A stretch of DNA of 64,000 nucleotides, from the NCBI RefSeq assembly GCF_001639105.2, contig NZ_CP015285.1, positions 1,604,501-1,668,500 of the forward strand, read 5' to 3'. Below are positions 47,180-56,301 of the stretch, piece by piece. The notes beneath the pieces were generated by a model. It saw nothing but the letters and a program-made list of their open reading frames with translations. It had not been told where the DNA came from and searched no databases. Numbering within the stretch: position 1 is the stretch's first letter; every line of letters begins with the position of its first letter. The stretch is from Azospirillum humicireducens (GTDB taxonomy: Bacteria > Pseudomonadota > Alphaproteobacteria > Azospirillales > Azospirillaceae). A program made the translations under genes and the position numbers.

Positions 47180-47194
47180 TTAAATAGTCGTTAC
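47180..47194. promoter_or_regulatory. CtrA-like binding site upstream of divK
   Basis: TTAA-ATAGTCG-TTAC, one base from TTAA-N7-TTAA, is 136 bp upstream of the divK ATG. divK is CtrA-activated in Caulobacter. Function here is inferred. Confidence 0.55.
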
Positions 47195-47248
47195 GCGGCC
47201 AATGGACGTCGCCCCTAAGGCTGTCCATCGCCCTGTCCGGATAGGAAA

Positions 47249-47277
47249 AAGCCGCCCGCGACGGACGCGGACGGCTT
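47249..47277 (-). terminator. Terminator of the diguanylate cyclase gene
   Basis: AAGCCGTCCGCG pairs with CGCGGGCGGCTT (one mismatch) around a 5-nt loop and is followed by TTTCC when read on the minus strand. It lies 33 bp after the 47310 stop. Confidence 0.78.
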
Positions 47278-47309
47278 CGTGCCGGCATTCGCGGGGTGGG
47301 CGCCGCGTC

Positions 47310-48026
47310 TCAGGCGGCGCGCTTGGACTTGCGCTTGGCGTCGCGGCGGCGGGCGCCCTTGGCGCCGTACATCATGGCGTCGGCGCGGCGCATCACCTCG
47401 TCCTCGCTGTCCGCGGCACCATAGGGTTGGGTGCCGACGGAGAAGCGGACCGGCAGGCTGTGCCCGCCCCACTCCACATGGCTGGCGTCGGCGATGGCTG
47501 CCAGCTGGCGGGCGCGGGCGAGGCCGCTGGCGGTGTCGGTGTTGGTCAGCAGCACGGCGAACTCGTCGCCGCCCAGCCGGGCGACCACATCCTCCTGGCG
47601 GACATTGCCGACGATCATCCGTGCGATCTGCCGCAGATAGGCATCGCCGGCGACATGGCCATGGGTGTCGTTGATCGCCTTGAACCCGTCCAGGTCGATC
47701 ATGACCAGCAGGCCGCCGGCGGTCCCGGTGCGGCGGGCCGAAGCCAGTTCGCGGCGGAAGTGGCTGTAGAAGCCGCGCCGGTTCAGCAGGCCGGTCAGCT
47801 CGTCCGTCATCGTCAGGCTTTCGAGGTAGGCGATGCGCTCCTGCAACTCGGCGATCGTCTCCTTGGCCTCGGAGAGCAACGCGATCGTCTCGTCCAGCGT
47901 CTGGCGCTCGGTCCCCCGCAGAAGCCCGACGCGCGAAGCCAGCGCGACCGGGGACCACCCTGCCGGCACGTCGAAACGGTCGGAGGCGTGATGCTTCAGG
48001 TCCAGGGCGGCGACGATGGCGTTCAT
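47310..48026 (-). CDS. Diguanylate cyclase
   Basis: 238 aa. The N-terminal ~75 residues contain a predicted coiled coil (LSEAKETIAELQERIAYLES) but no known sensor. The GGDEF domain is intact with GGDEF at its active site and RQED (RxxD) as inhibitory site. The tail RRRDAKRKSKRAA is strongly basic. Active cyclase with feedback control is predicted. Second c-di-GMP gene near pleD, but on its own transcript. Confidence 0.92.
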   Translation of the reverse strand: MNAIVAALDLKHHASDRFDVPAGWSPVALASRVGLLRGTERQTLDETIALLSEAKETIAELQERIAYLESLTMTDELTGLLNRRGFYSHFRRELASARRTGTAGGLLVMIDLDGFKAINDTHGHVAGDAYLRQIARMIVGNVRQEDVVARLGGDEFAVLLTNTDTASGLARARQLAAIADASHVEWGGHSLPVRFSVGTQPYGAADSEDEVMRRADAMMYGAKGARRRDAKRKSKRAA

Positions 48027-48266
48027 GGGGTCGGCTCCTCTGATGAAGGTCGGAACACTTCAACCTCACTCAAGCAACCCCCGTGCCAATCCGACACACC
48101 CGCAGATACCAAGCATTTTATCGATCGGCGGAGAATTGTGCCTGCCGATCACCGGCCGGACATGGAGAGTCTTTCCCACCCGGCCGGCATCTTCTGCCCA
48201 CCGCCGCCCATTCGAGGCAGGAAATCCCTGCCGGGCAACGACCGACGGCGCTTGTCATGGGGCGGC

Positions 48267-49268
48267 TCATACCACCCGGTCGGGCGCCGGGCGGCCGGCC
48301 ATCACCGCGTCGATGTTGTCCAGGGCCTTGAAGCCCATGGCATTGCGCGTCTCCACCGTGGCGCTGCCCAGATGCGGCAGCAGGAAGGCATTGGGCAGAT
48401 CGCGATAGCCGGGATGCAGGTTCGGCTCGTTCTCGAACACGTCGAGCCCGGCCGCCGCCAACCGTCCCCGCTTCAGCGCGGCGATCACGGCCCCGTCATC
48501 CACCACGCTGCCGCGGGCGGTGTTGACCAGGATCGCGCCCGGCGGCAGCCGCCCGATCCGCTCGGCGTTCAGCCAGTGCCGGGTCTCCGCCGTTGCGGGG
48601 AAGTGGAGCGACAGCACATCGCAGACCGACAGCATCTCTTCCGGGTCGGCATGGTAGATGGCGCCCAGTTCCAGCTCCGGCGGCAGGCGGCGGCGGTTGC
48701 TGTAGTGGATCGCCATGCCGAAGGCGCGGGCGCGGGCCGCCACCGCCTGTCCGATGCGGCCCATGCCGACGATGCCGAGCCGCTTGCCGCCGACATGGGT
48801 TCCCATCAACTGGGTCGGGGTCCAACCGGTCCAGGCATTCGCCCGGATCATCCGCTCCCCCTCCGACGCGCGGCGCGCCGCACCCAGCAGCAGGAGCAGC
48901 GCGATGTCGGCGGTGGCGTCGGTCAGCACGTCGGGCGTGTTTGTCACGGTCAGGCCGCGGTCCCGCGCCGCCTCCAGGTCGATGTGGTCGGTGCCGACCG
49001 AGAAGGTCGCCAGCACCCGCACCCGTTCCGGCAGGGCGGCGATGGCCGCGGCGTCGAGCCGGTCGCCGGCACAGCACAGAACCGCGTCGGCCCCCGCCTC
49101 CGCGGCACGGGCGGCAATCTCCGCCCCGCTGAACGCCCGATCCTCCGGGTTGAGGAGCGCACGGTAATCGCGCGACGCCCGCGCCTCCACCGCGTCGGGA
49201 AGGCGGCGGGTCAGCAGCAGCACCGGACGGGCGGCGGCGGGCGGCGGGGTCTCGGCAGGGCTTGTCAT
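48267..49268 (-). CDS. 2-hydroxyacid dehydrogenase (glyoxylate/hydroxypyruvate reductase type)
   Basis: 333 aa from ATG 49268. NAD(P)-binding motif GIVGMGRIGQAVAARARAFG (about 160-179), catalytic Arg in VNTARGSVVDDGA, Glu in DVFENEP, and His in LLPHLGSATVETRNAMG. The pattern GFKALDNIDAVMAG is typical of the D-glycerate/glyoxylate reductase branch. It reduces glyoxylate or hydroxypyruvate. The longer open frame up to 49346 lacks similarity. The gap to the diguanylate cyclase (48027-48266) shows nothing I recognise. Confidence 0.9.
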   Translation of the reverse strand: MTSPAETPPPAAARPVLLLTRRLPDAVEARASRDYRALLNPEDRAFSGAEIAARAAEAGADAVLCCAGDRLDAAAIAALPERVRVLATFSVGTDHIDLEAARDRGLTVTNTPDVLTDATADIALLLLLGAARRASEGERMIRANAWTGWTPTQLMGTHVGGKRLGIVGMGRIGQAVAARARAFGMAIHYSNRRRLPPELELGAIYHADPEEMLSVCDVLSLHFPATAETRHWLNAERIGRLPPGAILVNTARGSVVDDGAVIAALKRGRLAAAGLDVFENEPNLHPGYRDLPNAFLLPHLGSATVETRNAMGFKALDNIDAVMAGRPAPDRVV

Positions 49269-49365
49269 TCCGGCTGTTCCCTTCCATTGATTAGGAATCA
49301 AGGGTGGCGGCTCTTTCGGACCGCAGCAAAAACACCCATACTTCACCCAGAGCCGTCAATCACCT

Positions 49366-50235
49366 GTGGATCCCGTCTTGCTCGACCGTCTCTCTGCCCT
49401 GCCGGCGACCGTCGGCACGGTCCTCGCCACCGCCGTCACCGCCGGTGCCCTCCTCGCGGCCACTCCCGTCCTGGCACAGCCGGCCGCCACCTCGATGGCG
49501 GCGGTCGCGGCCAAGATCCAGCCGCACCGGGCGATCTACGCCATGTCGCTGGGATCGGCGCGCAACGGGGCGAAGGTCAGCGACGTCCGCGGCCGCATGA
49601 TGTTCGAATGGGCCGACGCCTGCGACGGCTGGACGACGGAGCAGCGCTTCCAGCTGCGCTTCGTCTACAGCGAAGGCGACGACATGGCGATGAACACCAA
49701 CTACACGACGTGGGAGGCCAAGAACGGCCTGCGCTACCGCTTCAACGTCCGCAAGCTGGTGAATGGCGAGTTGGACGAGGAGGTGCGCGGCGAGGCCAAC
49801 CTGCAGGCCGACGGCGCCGGCACCGCCCAGTTCACCAAGCCGGAACCGCAGGAGATGGAGCTGCCGGCCGGCACCATGTTCCCCACCGCCCACACGCTGG
49901 CGATCCTCGACCATGCCGAACGGAACGAGCCCTTCTTCACCCGGACCATCTTCGACGGATCGGACGCCGAGGGGCCGACCGAGGTGTCGACCGTCGCCGG
50001 CAAGCCGGGCGCGCCGAAGGAATCCGGCAAGGATCCGCTGCTGAAGGTGGGCAAGTCCTGGCCGATCCGCATGGCCTTCTTCCCCCTTCAGAGCGATTCG
50101 GCGCAGCCGGAGTATGAGATGAGCCTGCGCCTGCTGGAGAACGGCATCGCCGAGTCCATGCAGATCGACTATGGCGATTTCACCGTCAACGCCGTGCTGG
50201 AGAAGATCGAGGCGCTGCCAAAGTCGGGCTGCTGA
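49366..50235 (+). CDS. eipB: EipB-like periplasmic cell envelope protein (DUF1849)
   Basis: 289 aa from GTG 49366. An N-terminal hydrophobic segment ending LLAATPVLAQPA is a signal peptide. Features of EipB: RAIYAMSLGSARNGAKVSDVRG, the DGWTTEQRF segment, and two cysteines (Cys86 and the final Cys289) that form the conserved disulfide. EipB is a periplasmic protein needed for envelope integrity in Brucella. Its N-terminus may begin at another codon upstream. Nearest neighbour on the same strand is the small gene at 50408. Confidence 0.85.
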   Translation: MDPVLLDRLSALPATVGTVLATAVTAGALLAATPVLAQPAATSMAAVAAKIQPHRAIYAMSLGSARNGAKVSDVRGRMMFEWADACDGWTTEQRFQLRFVYSEGDDMAMNTNYTTWEAKNGLRYRFNVRKLVNGELDEEVRGEANLQADGAGTAQFTKPEPQEMELPAGTMFPTAHTLAILDHAERNEPFFTRTIFDGSDAEGPTEVSTVAGKPGAPKESGKDPLLKVGKSWPIRMAFFPLQSDSAQPEYEMSLRLLENGIAESMQIDYGDFTVNAVLEKIEALPKSGC

Positions 50236-50407
50236 ACGGGCGCCGGTCCGTGACATTCGCGCGCGTATCATCGCATCAGGCGGAAGACCGATGGTTTCCC
50301 TGTTGATCGCGACTCGTTGCTGCGCTTAACTGTCCGTTGGATTTTGCGCAACAGGCCGATCCGCCCCCATTCCGGGGGACGGGCCGCCGTCCAAGGGTTT
50401 ATCCGTC

Positions 50408-50635
50408 ATGAGCAAGAAGCATGTCCAGATCGGGCAGGTTTTCCAAGCGGTCGGCACGGCCGGCGGCCGCGGCTGGCGGGTGACGGCGACGGTCAACCTG
50501 CTGGGCATTCCCCACGCCCGCGTCGTCAGCACCGAAGACGACGGCGTGTCGAAGACCCTGAGCTGCTCGGTCCTGGCCGACACCAGCCACTACCGCCTGA
50601 TCGCATCGGCACCGCAGGGCGGGATGGCGGCGTAA
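50408..50635 (+). CDS. Hypothetical protein, 75 aa
   Basis: Small protein beginning MSKKHVQIGQVFQ. It is predicted mainly beta (VTATVNLLGIPHARVVST) with one Cys. I do not recognise the family. The codon pattern looks coding. The plus-strand position between eipB and convergent rarA is its only context. The frame closes before the repeat pair. Confidence 0.6.
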   Translation: MSKKHVQIGQVFQAVGTAGGRGWRVTATVNLLGIPHARVVSTEDDGVSKTLSCSVLADTSHYRLIASAPQGGMAA

Positions 50636-50686
50636 TCTTTTCGCCGGAAATCGCTGTTTTACGGGAGCACCCGACCCCCTCCCTAA

Positions 50687-50769
50687 CCCTCCCCCACCTT
50701 TGGTGGGAGAGGGAACTGCGCCTGATATGGAAACTCTCCCCGCTCCCGCAAAGCGTGGGAGGGAGGGGG
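50687..50769. repeat. Pair of C-rich/G-rich palindromes
   Basis: Two hairpins of the widespread intergenic CCCTCTCCC-type repeat. One is CCCTCCCCCACC/GGTGGGAGAGGG (50687-50713). The second is CTCTCCCCGCTCCCGC with its imperfect partner (50734-50769). They lie between convergent genes and may end both transcripts. Confidence 0.65.
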
Positions 50770-50783
50770 CTAACGCCGAGCCC

Positions 50784-52103
50784 CTACTCCTCCCCCCGCC
50801 GCTCCCGCAGCTTGGCCCAATAGTCCAGCCGCTTGCGCAGGTCGCGCTCGAAGCCACGCTCCACCGGCTGGTAGAACGCGCGGCGCGCCATGCCCTCGGG
50901 GAAGTAATTCTGGCCGGAGAAGCCCTCCGCCGTGTCGTGGTCGTACTCGTAGCCCTTGCCGTAGCCGATGGTCTTCATCAGCTTGGTCGGCGCGTTCAGG
51001 ATATGTTTGGGCGGCATCAGCGAGCCGGTCTCCTTCGCCGCGCGCACCGACGCCTTGTAGGCGGTATAGCCGGCGTTCGACTTCGGCGCCGTCCCCAGAT
51101 AGATGACCAGCTGCGCCAGGGCCAACTCGCCCTCCGGGCTGCCCAAGCGTTCATAGGCCTCCCATGCGGCGATCGCCTGGGTCAGCGCGTTGGGGTCGGC
51201 CAGACCGATATCCTCCACCGCGAAGCGGGTCAGGCGGCGGGCGATGTAGCGCGGATCCTCACCACCATCGAGCATGCGGCTGTACCAGTAGAGCGCCGCA
51301 TCGGTGTCCGAGCCGCGCAGCGACTTGTGCAGCGCGCTGATGAGATTGTAATGCCCTTCCTGCGCCTTGTCGTACAGCGGGGCGCGGCGCTGGATGGTGG
51401 CGGCGAGCGCGTTGGTGTCCAGAACCGTCCCGCCGGGCAGCGCGAACAGTTCCTCGCACAGGTTCAGGCAGAAGCGGCCGTCGCCGTCCGCCATCGCCTT
51501 GACCGCTGCGCGCGCGTCGGCATCCAGCGGCAGGGGGCGGTCCATCTCCGCCTCCGCCCGCGACAGCAGCTTTTCAAGCGCCGCATCGTCCAACCGGTTC
51601 AGCACGAACACCTGGGCCCGCGACAGCAAGGCGGCGTTCAGTTCGAAGGACGGATTCTCGGTGGTGGCGCCGACCAGCGTGACGGTGCCGTCCTCGACGA
51701 AGGGCAGGAAACCGTCCTGCTGGGACCGGTTGAAGCGATGGATCTCGTCGATGAACAGCAGAGTGCCCTGCCCCGCCACCCGCCGGGCGCGGGCCGCGTC
51801 GAAAACCTTGCGCAGGTCGGCGACGCCGGAGAAGACCGCCGACAGCGGTTCGAAATGCAGGTCGGTGCTGTGGGCCAGCAGGCGGGCGATGGTGGTCTTG
51901 CCGCAGCCGGGCGGCCCCCACAGGATCATGGAGGCCAGCCGCCGCGCCGTCACCATGCGGCCCAGCGGTCCGTCGGGCTTCAGCAGATGGTCCTGCCCGA
52001 CCACCTCGTCCAGCGCGCGCGGACGCAGCCGGTCGGCGAGTGGACGGGGAGCCGCCGCAGAGAACAGCCCGGCATCCCCGCCCGACTCGCCGCGTTTTGC
52101 CAT
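50784..52103 (-). CDS. rarA: Replication-associated recombination protein RarA (MgsA)
   Basis: 439 aa. The AAA+ domain starts after PLADRLRPRALDEVVGQDHL. Walker A is GPPGCGKTTIARLLA (about 63-77), the Walker B region is LLFIDEIHRFNRSQQDGFLP, and sensor 1 is VGATTENPSFELN. C-terminal tetramer region: HYNLISALHKSLRGSDTDAALYW. RarA acts at stalled forks and on ssDNA-SSB. It ends in a convergent region with the repeat pair, and a lipoprotein gene begins 370 bp upstream on the same strand. Confidence 0.94.
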   Translation of the reverse strand: MAKRGESGGDAGLFSAAAPRPLADRLRPRALDEVVGQDHLLKPDGPLGRMVTARRLASMILWGPPGCGKTTIARLLAHSTDLHFEPLSAVFSGVADLRKVFDAARARRVAGQGTLLFIDEIHRFNRSQQDGFLPFVEDGTVTLVGATTENPSFELNAALLSRAQVFVLNRLDDAALEKLLSRAEAEMDRPLPLDADARAAVKAMADGDGRFCLNLCEELFALPGGTVLDTNALAATIQRRAPLYDKAQEGHYNLISALHKSLRGSDTDAALYWYSRMLDGGEDPRYIARRLTRFAVEDIGLADPNALTQAIAAWEAYERLGSPEGELALAQLVIYLGTAPKSNAGYTAYKASVRAAKETGSLMPPKHILNAPTKLMKTIGYGKGYEYDHDTAEGFSGQNYFPEGMARRAFYQPVERGFERDLRKRLDYWAKLRERRGEE

Positions 52104-52113
52104 GGCTGCCGCC

Positions 52114-52473
52114 TCAGCGCACCGAGGTGCAGCGCTGGTAGCACTGCTTCAGCTGGTAGCTGCAGTTGTCGGTCGGGCTGAAGGGGGTCGAATCGGTACG
52201 GTCGATGCCGCCCTGGTTGCGCGCCGCCACCGAATCCATGCAGACATTATGGCTGCGCTCGCACTGGGCCTGGCAGGAGGCGCCGGCACCCGTGCCGCCA
52301 TCGAGCCGCAGCGACTGATCGTCGGCGCCAGCCCGCGGGGTGGACGGTCCGGGGACCACGGTGACGGTGGGCGCCGGGCCAGAGGAGGGGCGCGCAGCCG
52401 GATCGGCGCAGGCCGACAGACCGAGCAGAGCCACGGCCAGAAGCGGGGCGATGAGACGGACCGGACGGAACAT
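52114..52473 (-). CDS. Cys-rich lipoprotein of unknown function
   Basis: 119 aa from ATG 52473. Lipoprotein signal LLAVALLGLSAC with Cys22 as acylation site. After a Pro/Gly linker a Cys-rich part follows (CQAQCERSHNVCMDSV and CSYQLKQCYQRC), with six cysteines in CxxxC and CxxxxxC spacing, suggesting disulfides. I do not recognise the family. It lies 10 bp upstream of the rarA start on the same strand and may be co-transcribed. Confidence 0.7.
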   Translation of the reverse strand: MFRPVRLIAPLLAVALLGLSACADPAARPSSGPAPTVTVVPGPSTPRAGADDQSLRLDGGTGAGASCQAQCERSHNVCMDSVAARNQGGIDRTDSTPFSPTDNCSYQLKQCYQRCTSVR

Positions 52474-52603
52474 AGCCACGACGGCTCCTATTCTTCTTGT
52501 TGTGAGGACGGCCGCGGGCATGGCGGAATGCCACACCCCTCTGGACCATCCCCCGTTCGCCCCCCACTATGCCGATATCAGCATCAAGAAGGGAATGACT
52601 GAA

Positions 52604-52876
52604 ATGACACCGGAATCGGACGGCAGATCAATGCGCACCCCGCCGCGCCACCGCTCCCTGCGGCTGCTGCTGGCGCTGCTCGTCCTTGGTCTCGTCATGC
52701 TGGGTTCGCGCGCATTGGCACTGCCCAACATCGGCATGGCCGAGATGATCATCCCGATGCTGGGCGGGCTGTTCGTGGCCGCCGCCATCGTCATGATCGT
52801 ACGCCGCGACCGTGCCGATCGCGATGCCCTGCCCCCGTCCCGGCGCAACAGCCAGGACCAGGGCATGCCGGACTGA
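52604..52876 (+). CDS. Small membrane protein of unknown function
   Basis: 90 aa from ATG 52604 (AGAAGGGA lies 9 bp upstream). Two hydrophobic segments (LLLALLVLGLVMLGSRALAL and IIPMLGGLFVAAAIVMIV) are separated by a short loop. The ends are basic and acidic. No family recognised. It is convergent with the VTT gene. Confidence 0.55.
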   Translation: MTPESDGRSMRTPPRHRSLRLLLALLVLGLVMLGSRALALPNIGMAEMIIPMLGGLFVAAAIVMIVRRDRADRDALPPSRRNSQDQGMPD

Positions 52877-52890
52877 TCGGGTGGTCCCGA

Positions 52891-53481
52891 TCAGACGAAC
52901 TTGAAGCTGAGCAGGCCGCCGACCACCACGACCAGCAGGACGGTGGCCACCAGCATCAGCCGCTTTTCGATGATCTGCTGGACCTGCGGCCCATAGAAGT
53001 GCAGCAGGATGGCGATCATGTAGAATCGCGAAAAGCGCGCGACGATCGAACAGAGGATGAAGACCGTCAGGTCGAGATGGGCGAATCCGGCGGTGATCGT
53101 CAGCAGCTTGTAGGGGATCGGCGTCACCCCCTTCAGGATCAGGAACCAGGGGCCGAATTCGGCGAACATTTCCTGGAAATGCTGGAACGACTCCTGCGCG
53201 TTGTAGAAGTCGATGATCATCCGCCCGACGCTCTCGAACAGATAGAAGCCCAGCGCATAGCCCAGCAGCCCGCCCAGCAGCGACGCCAGCGCACAGATGT
53301 TGGTGTAGAACCACAGCTTGTTCCGCTTCTCCAGGCACATCGGCACCAGCATCACGTCCGGCGGCAATGGGAAGAAGGAGCTTTCGGCGAAGGAGATCGC
53401 CGACATCCACCAAACGGCATCGTCGCGGGCGGAAAGGCGCTGGAGGCGCGTGTAAAGAGAACGCAACATTTGACCGGCCAC
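52891..53481 (-). CDS. YqaA-like VTT/DedA-related membrane protein
   Basis: 196 aa. VTT (SNARE-associated) domain signature: SFAESSFFPLPPDVMLVPMCL, LGGLLGYALGFYLFESVGR, GPWFLILKGVTPIPYKLLTI and GFAHLDLTVFILCSIVARFSRF. Related DedA proteins act as lipid scramblases or affect envelope stress. ATG 53469 is a possible alternative start. It sits right behind the rplQ terminator. Confidence 0.85.
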   Translation of the reverse strand: MAGQMLRSLYTRLQRLSARDDAVWWMSAISFAESSFFPLPPDVMLVPMCLEKRNKLWFYTNICALASLLGGLLGYALGFYLFESVGRMIIDFYNAQESFQHFQEMFAEFGPWFLILKGVTPIPYKLLTITAGFAHLDLTVFILCSIVARFSRFYMIAILLHFYGPQVQQIIEKRLMLVATVLLVVVVGGLLSFKFV

Positions 53482-53487
53482 ATAAGA

Positions 53488-53524
53488 GAAAACCCTTCCT
53501 TCGGGTAATCCCCGAAGGAAGGGT
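53488..53524 (-). terminator. Terminator of the rpsM-rpsK-rpoA-rplQ operon
   Basis: A 14-bp stem ACCCTTCCTTCGGG/CCCGAAGGAAGGGT around a 5-nt loop is followed by TTTCTCTT on the minus strand. It is about 100 bp after rplQ. Confidence 0.9.
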
Positions 53525-53623
53525 CTAATATATCACCGATATCGGCGGTTCCGTCCCGTGCGACAGAGGATACTGAGACCCGATGCCGCACAGGGTCGAA
53601 GACCGGCGCGATGCCCGGCGATG

Positions 53624-54052
53624 TTACTCGGCGGTCTCGCCTTCGGCCTCGGCGGCGTTCTGCGTCGGGCCGGAGTTCTGGCCCTTGGCGGACACGTCAC
53701 GGTCGACCAGCTCGAACACGGCCATGTCGGCGGCGTCGCCATAGCGGAAGCCGGCCTTCAGGACGCGGCTGTAGCCACCCTGGCGGTCCTTGTAACGGTC
53801 GGCCAGGACGGTGAACAGCTTGGTCACCGTCTCGTTGTCGCGCAGCTGGGCGAACGCCAGGCGGCGGTTGGCCAGGCCACCCTTCTTGCCGAGCGTGATC
53901 AGCTTGTCGACGATCGGACGCAGGTCCTTCGCCTTCGGCAGGGTGGTGGTGATCTGCTCGTGCTTGATCACCGCATTCGCCATGTTCGAGAACATGGCCT
54001 TGCGGTGGCTGCTGGTCTTGCTGAACTTACGTCCCGAAACGCCGTGACGCAT
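53624..54052 (-). CDS. rplQ: 50S ribosomal protein L17
   Basis: 142 aa. L17 core [40 protein letters not shown] and [21 protein letters not shown]. The C-terminal tail ([19 protein letters not shown]) is an acidic extension. Last gene of the alpha operon, 175 bp after rpoA. Confidence 0.97.
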   Translation of the reverse strand: MRHGVSGRKFSKTSSHRKAMFSNMANAVIKHEQITTTLPKAKDLRPIVDKLITLGKKGGLANRRLAFAQLRDNETVTKLFTVLADRYKDRQGGYSRVLKAGFRYGDAADMAVFELVDRDVSAKGQNSGPTQNAAEAEGETAE

Positions 54053-54227
54053 GGCGGTCCTCCTTCATGGCATGGCCCCCCTCGGGGAGCCGATCGTGAA
54101 CCCCGCCGCCCAGTCGCATCGTTTGGTACGCAACGCTGGTACGGCTTGCGGGTCGGGCCGTGGCGGCCCTGGGAAATGCGCCCTCCCCGCCTGACGACGG
54201 AAAGGGCGCGGCAAAATGCTGAGATGC

Positions 54228-55244
54228 TTAGTACGGCTCTTCCAGACGCTTGGCCAGCTCTTCGATGTTCTCCGGCGGCCAGTTCGGGATTTCCATACCG
54301 AGGTGCAGGCCCATCTGGGACAGCACTTCCTTGATCTCGTTCAGCGACTTGCGGCCGAAGTTCGGGGTGCGGAGCATTTCCGCCTCCGTCTTCTGAACCA
54401 GATCGCCGATGTAGACGATGTTGTCGTTCTTGAGGCAGTTGGCCGACCGGACCGACAGTTCCAGCTCGTCCACCTTGCGGAGCAGGTTCTTGTTGAACGG
54501 AACCTCCTCGTGCTTCTCCTCGGAGACGGCGTGCGTCGGCTCCTCGAAGTTGATGAACAGCTGCAGCTGGTCCTGCAGGATGCGGGCGGCGAGCGCCACC
54601 GCGTCGTCCGGCTTGACCGAACCGTTGGTCTCCACCGTCATCGACAGGCGGTCATAGTCGGTGACCTGCCCGACGCGGGCATTGTCGACCTTGTAGGACA
54701 CCTTGCGGACCGGTGAGAACAGGGCGTCGATCGGAATCAGGCCGATGGGCGCGTCTTCCGGACGGTTCTGGCTGGCCGGGACATAACCCTTGCCGGTCTC
54801 GACCGTCAGTTCCATGTTCAGCCGCGCGCCGTTGTCCAGCGTGCAGATGACCAGCTCCGGATCCATGACCTGGATGTCGGGGCCGGTCTCGATCATGCCG
54901 GCCTTGACCTCGCCCGGACCTTCGGCGCGCAGGCGCATGCGCTTCGGGCCGTCGCCGCCCATGCGCAGACCCATCGTCTTGATGTTCAGGACGATGTCGG
55001 TCACGTCCTCGCGGACGCCGGGGATGGACGAGAACTCGTGCAGCACGCCGTCGATCTGGATCGAGGTGACGGCGGCACCCTGCAGCGAGGAGAGCAGGAT
55101 GCGGCGCAGCGCGTTGCCGAGCGTCAGGCCGAAGCCGCGTTCCAGCGGCTCGGCGACCACGGTCGCGAAGCGGTCGGCGTCGTCACCGGGCTGGATGTCC
55201 AGCTTGCTCGGCTTAATCAGTTCCTGCCAGTTCTTCTGAAGCAC
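54228..55244 (-). CDS. rpoA: RNA polymerase subunit alpha
   Basis: 338 aa. N-terminal dimerisation domain ([38 protein letters not shown]) and C-terminal DNA-binding domain ([44 protein letters not shown]). Full length. Alpha assembles beta and beta' and contacts activators. It lies 136 bp downstream of rpsK across a gap with a large hairpin. Confidence 0.98.
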   Translation of the reverse strand: MLQKNWQELIKPSKLDIQPGDDADRFATVVAEPLERGFGLTLGNALRRILLSSLQGAAVTSIQIDGVLHEFSSIPGVREDVTDIVLNIKTMGLRMGGDGPKRMRLRAEGPGEVKAGMIETGPDIQVMDPELVICTLDNGARLNMELTVETGKGYVPASQNRPEDAPIGLIPIDALFSPVRKVSYKVDNARVGQVTDYDRLSMTVETNGSVKPDDAVALAARILQDQLQLFINFEEPTHAVSEEKHEEVPFNKNLLRKVDELELSVRSANCLKNDNIVYIGDLVQKTEAEMLRTPNFGRKSLNEIKEVLSQMGLHLGMEIPNWPPENIEELAKRLEEPY

Positions 55245-55279
55245 GGATCGACCTCAAGATGCCATCGGGTGAACACGAA

Positions 55280-55361
55280 CCCGCGAGGCCCGAACCATTC
55301 CCATGCTGAGGGGACCGCGATGGCTGCGGCCCCCTGTCCCGGAATGGTTGGTCCCCGCGGG
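55280..55361 (-). promoter_or_regulatory. Extended stem-loop between rpsK and rpoA
   Basis: Nested arms: CCCGCG/CGCGGG outside, AACCATTCC/GGAATGGTT in the middle, and GGGG-CCGC with GCGG-CCCC inside. It ends 36 bp before the rpoA start (with transcription leftward), so it lies in the rpoA leader. It may control rpoA translation or processing; no literature match is claimed. Confidence 0.5.
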
Positions 55362-55380
55362 TGCGGAAACGGTACTGACC

Positions 55381-55779
55381 TTAGACGCGGCGCTTCTTCG
55401 GCGGGCGAACGCCGTTGTGCGGGATCGGCGTGACGTCGCGGATCGAGGTGATCTGGAAGCCGATCGACTGCAGGGCGCGCAGGGCGGACTCACGCCCCGA
55501 ACCCGGACCCTTCACTTCGACTTCCAGGGTCTTCATGCCGTGTTCCTGGGCCTTGCGGCCGGCGTCCTCGGCAGCGACCTGGGCGGCGTAGGGGGTCGAC
55601 TTGCGCGAACCCTTGAAGCCCATGGTGCCCGACGACGACCAGGCAATGGTGTTGCCCTGCGCGTCGGTGATGGTGATCATCGTGTTGTTGAACGAGGCGT
55701 TCACATGAGCGACGCCAGCGGTGATGTTCTTGCGCTCGCGGCGACGCAGGCGCTGAGAAGCGGCGGAGGGCTTGGCCAT
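55381..55779 (-). CDS. rpsK: 30S ribosomal protein S11
   Basis: 132 aa. S11 signature: [45 protein letters not shown], and the ending [19 protein letters not shown]. Complete. It sits 15 bp after rpsM. Confidence 0.98.
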   Translation of the reverse strand: MAKPSAASQRLRRRERKNITAGVAHVNASFNNTMITITDAQGNTIAWSSSGTMGFKGSRKSTPYAAQVAAEDAGRKAQEHGMKTLEVEVKGPGSGRESALRALQSIGFQITSIRDVTPIPHNGVRPPKKRRV

Positions 55780-55794
55780 TTTGCGTTCGTCCTC

Positions 55795-56163
55795 TTACTT
55801 CTTCTTGCCGGCGATCGGCTTGGCCGGACCCTTGCGGGTGCGGGCGTTCGTGTGGGTGCGCTGGCCGCGGACCGGCAGGCCCTTGCGGTGACGCAGGCCA
55901 CGGTAGCAGCCCAGGTCCATCAGACGCTTGATGTTCATGGCGACTTCACGACGAAGATCGCCCTCGACGCGGTAGTCGGCGTCGATGGTCTCGCGGATCT
56001 TCAGGACTTCGTCGTCCGTCAGCTCGTTCACGCGACGCTCGGCCGGAATGTCCAGCTTCGCGCAGATTTCCTTGGCCTTGAAGGGGCCGATGCCATGGAT
56101 GTAGGTCAACCCGATCTCCACACGCTTCTGCGCGGGGATGTTGACGCCAGCGATACGCGCCAC
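55795..56163 (-). CDS. rpsM: 30S ribosomal protein S13
   Basis: 122 aa. S13 features: [41 protein letters not shown], and [21 protein letters not shown]. Complete. First gene of rpsM-rpsK-rpoA-rplQ. A strong sigma-70 promoter lies about 140 bp upstream, and no secY or adk precedes it. Confidence 0.98.
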   Translation of the reverse strand: MARIAGVNIPAQKRVEIGLTYIHGIGPFKAKEICAKLDIPAERRVNELTDDEVLKIRETIDADYRVEGDLRREVAMNIKRLMDLGCYRGLRHRKGLPVRGQRTHTNARTRKGPAKPIAGKKK

Positions 56164-56301
56164 GCTGCTCTCCTCAGTCTCGATATCTCAACGGCAGCCC
56201 GTCGGGCCGCCTACACACCGAGCAAATCCCGCCCGGCGCAAGGCCGGAACCGGGAACGCACAATGTTACCCGCCACCCCGGCGGGGCAGCGAGAGGGTGC
56301 G

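Noticed and set aside
47202..50117. Plus-strand open frame (971 codons)
   Set aside because: Runs through the diguanylate cyclase, the dehydrogenase and part of eipB in wrong frames; a chance absence of stops.
50325..50339. TTAA-N7-TTGG as CtrA site
   Set aside because: Two departures from consensus in one half; not credible without other support.
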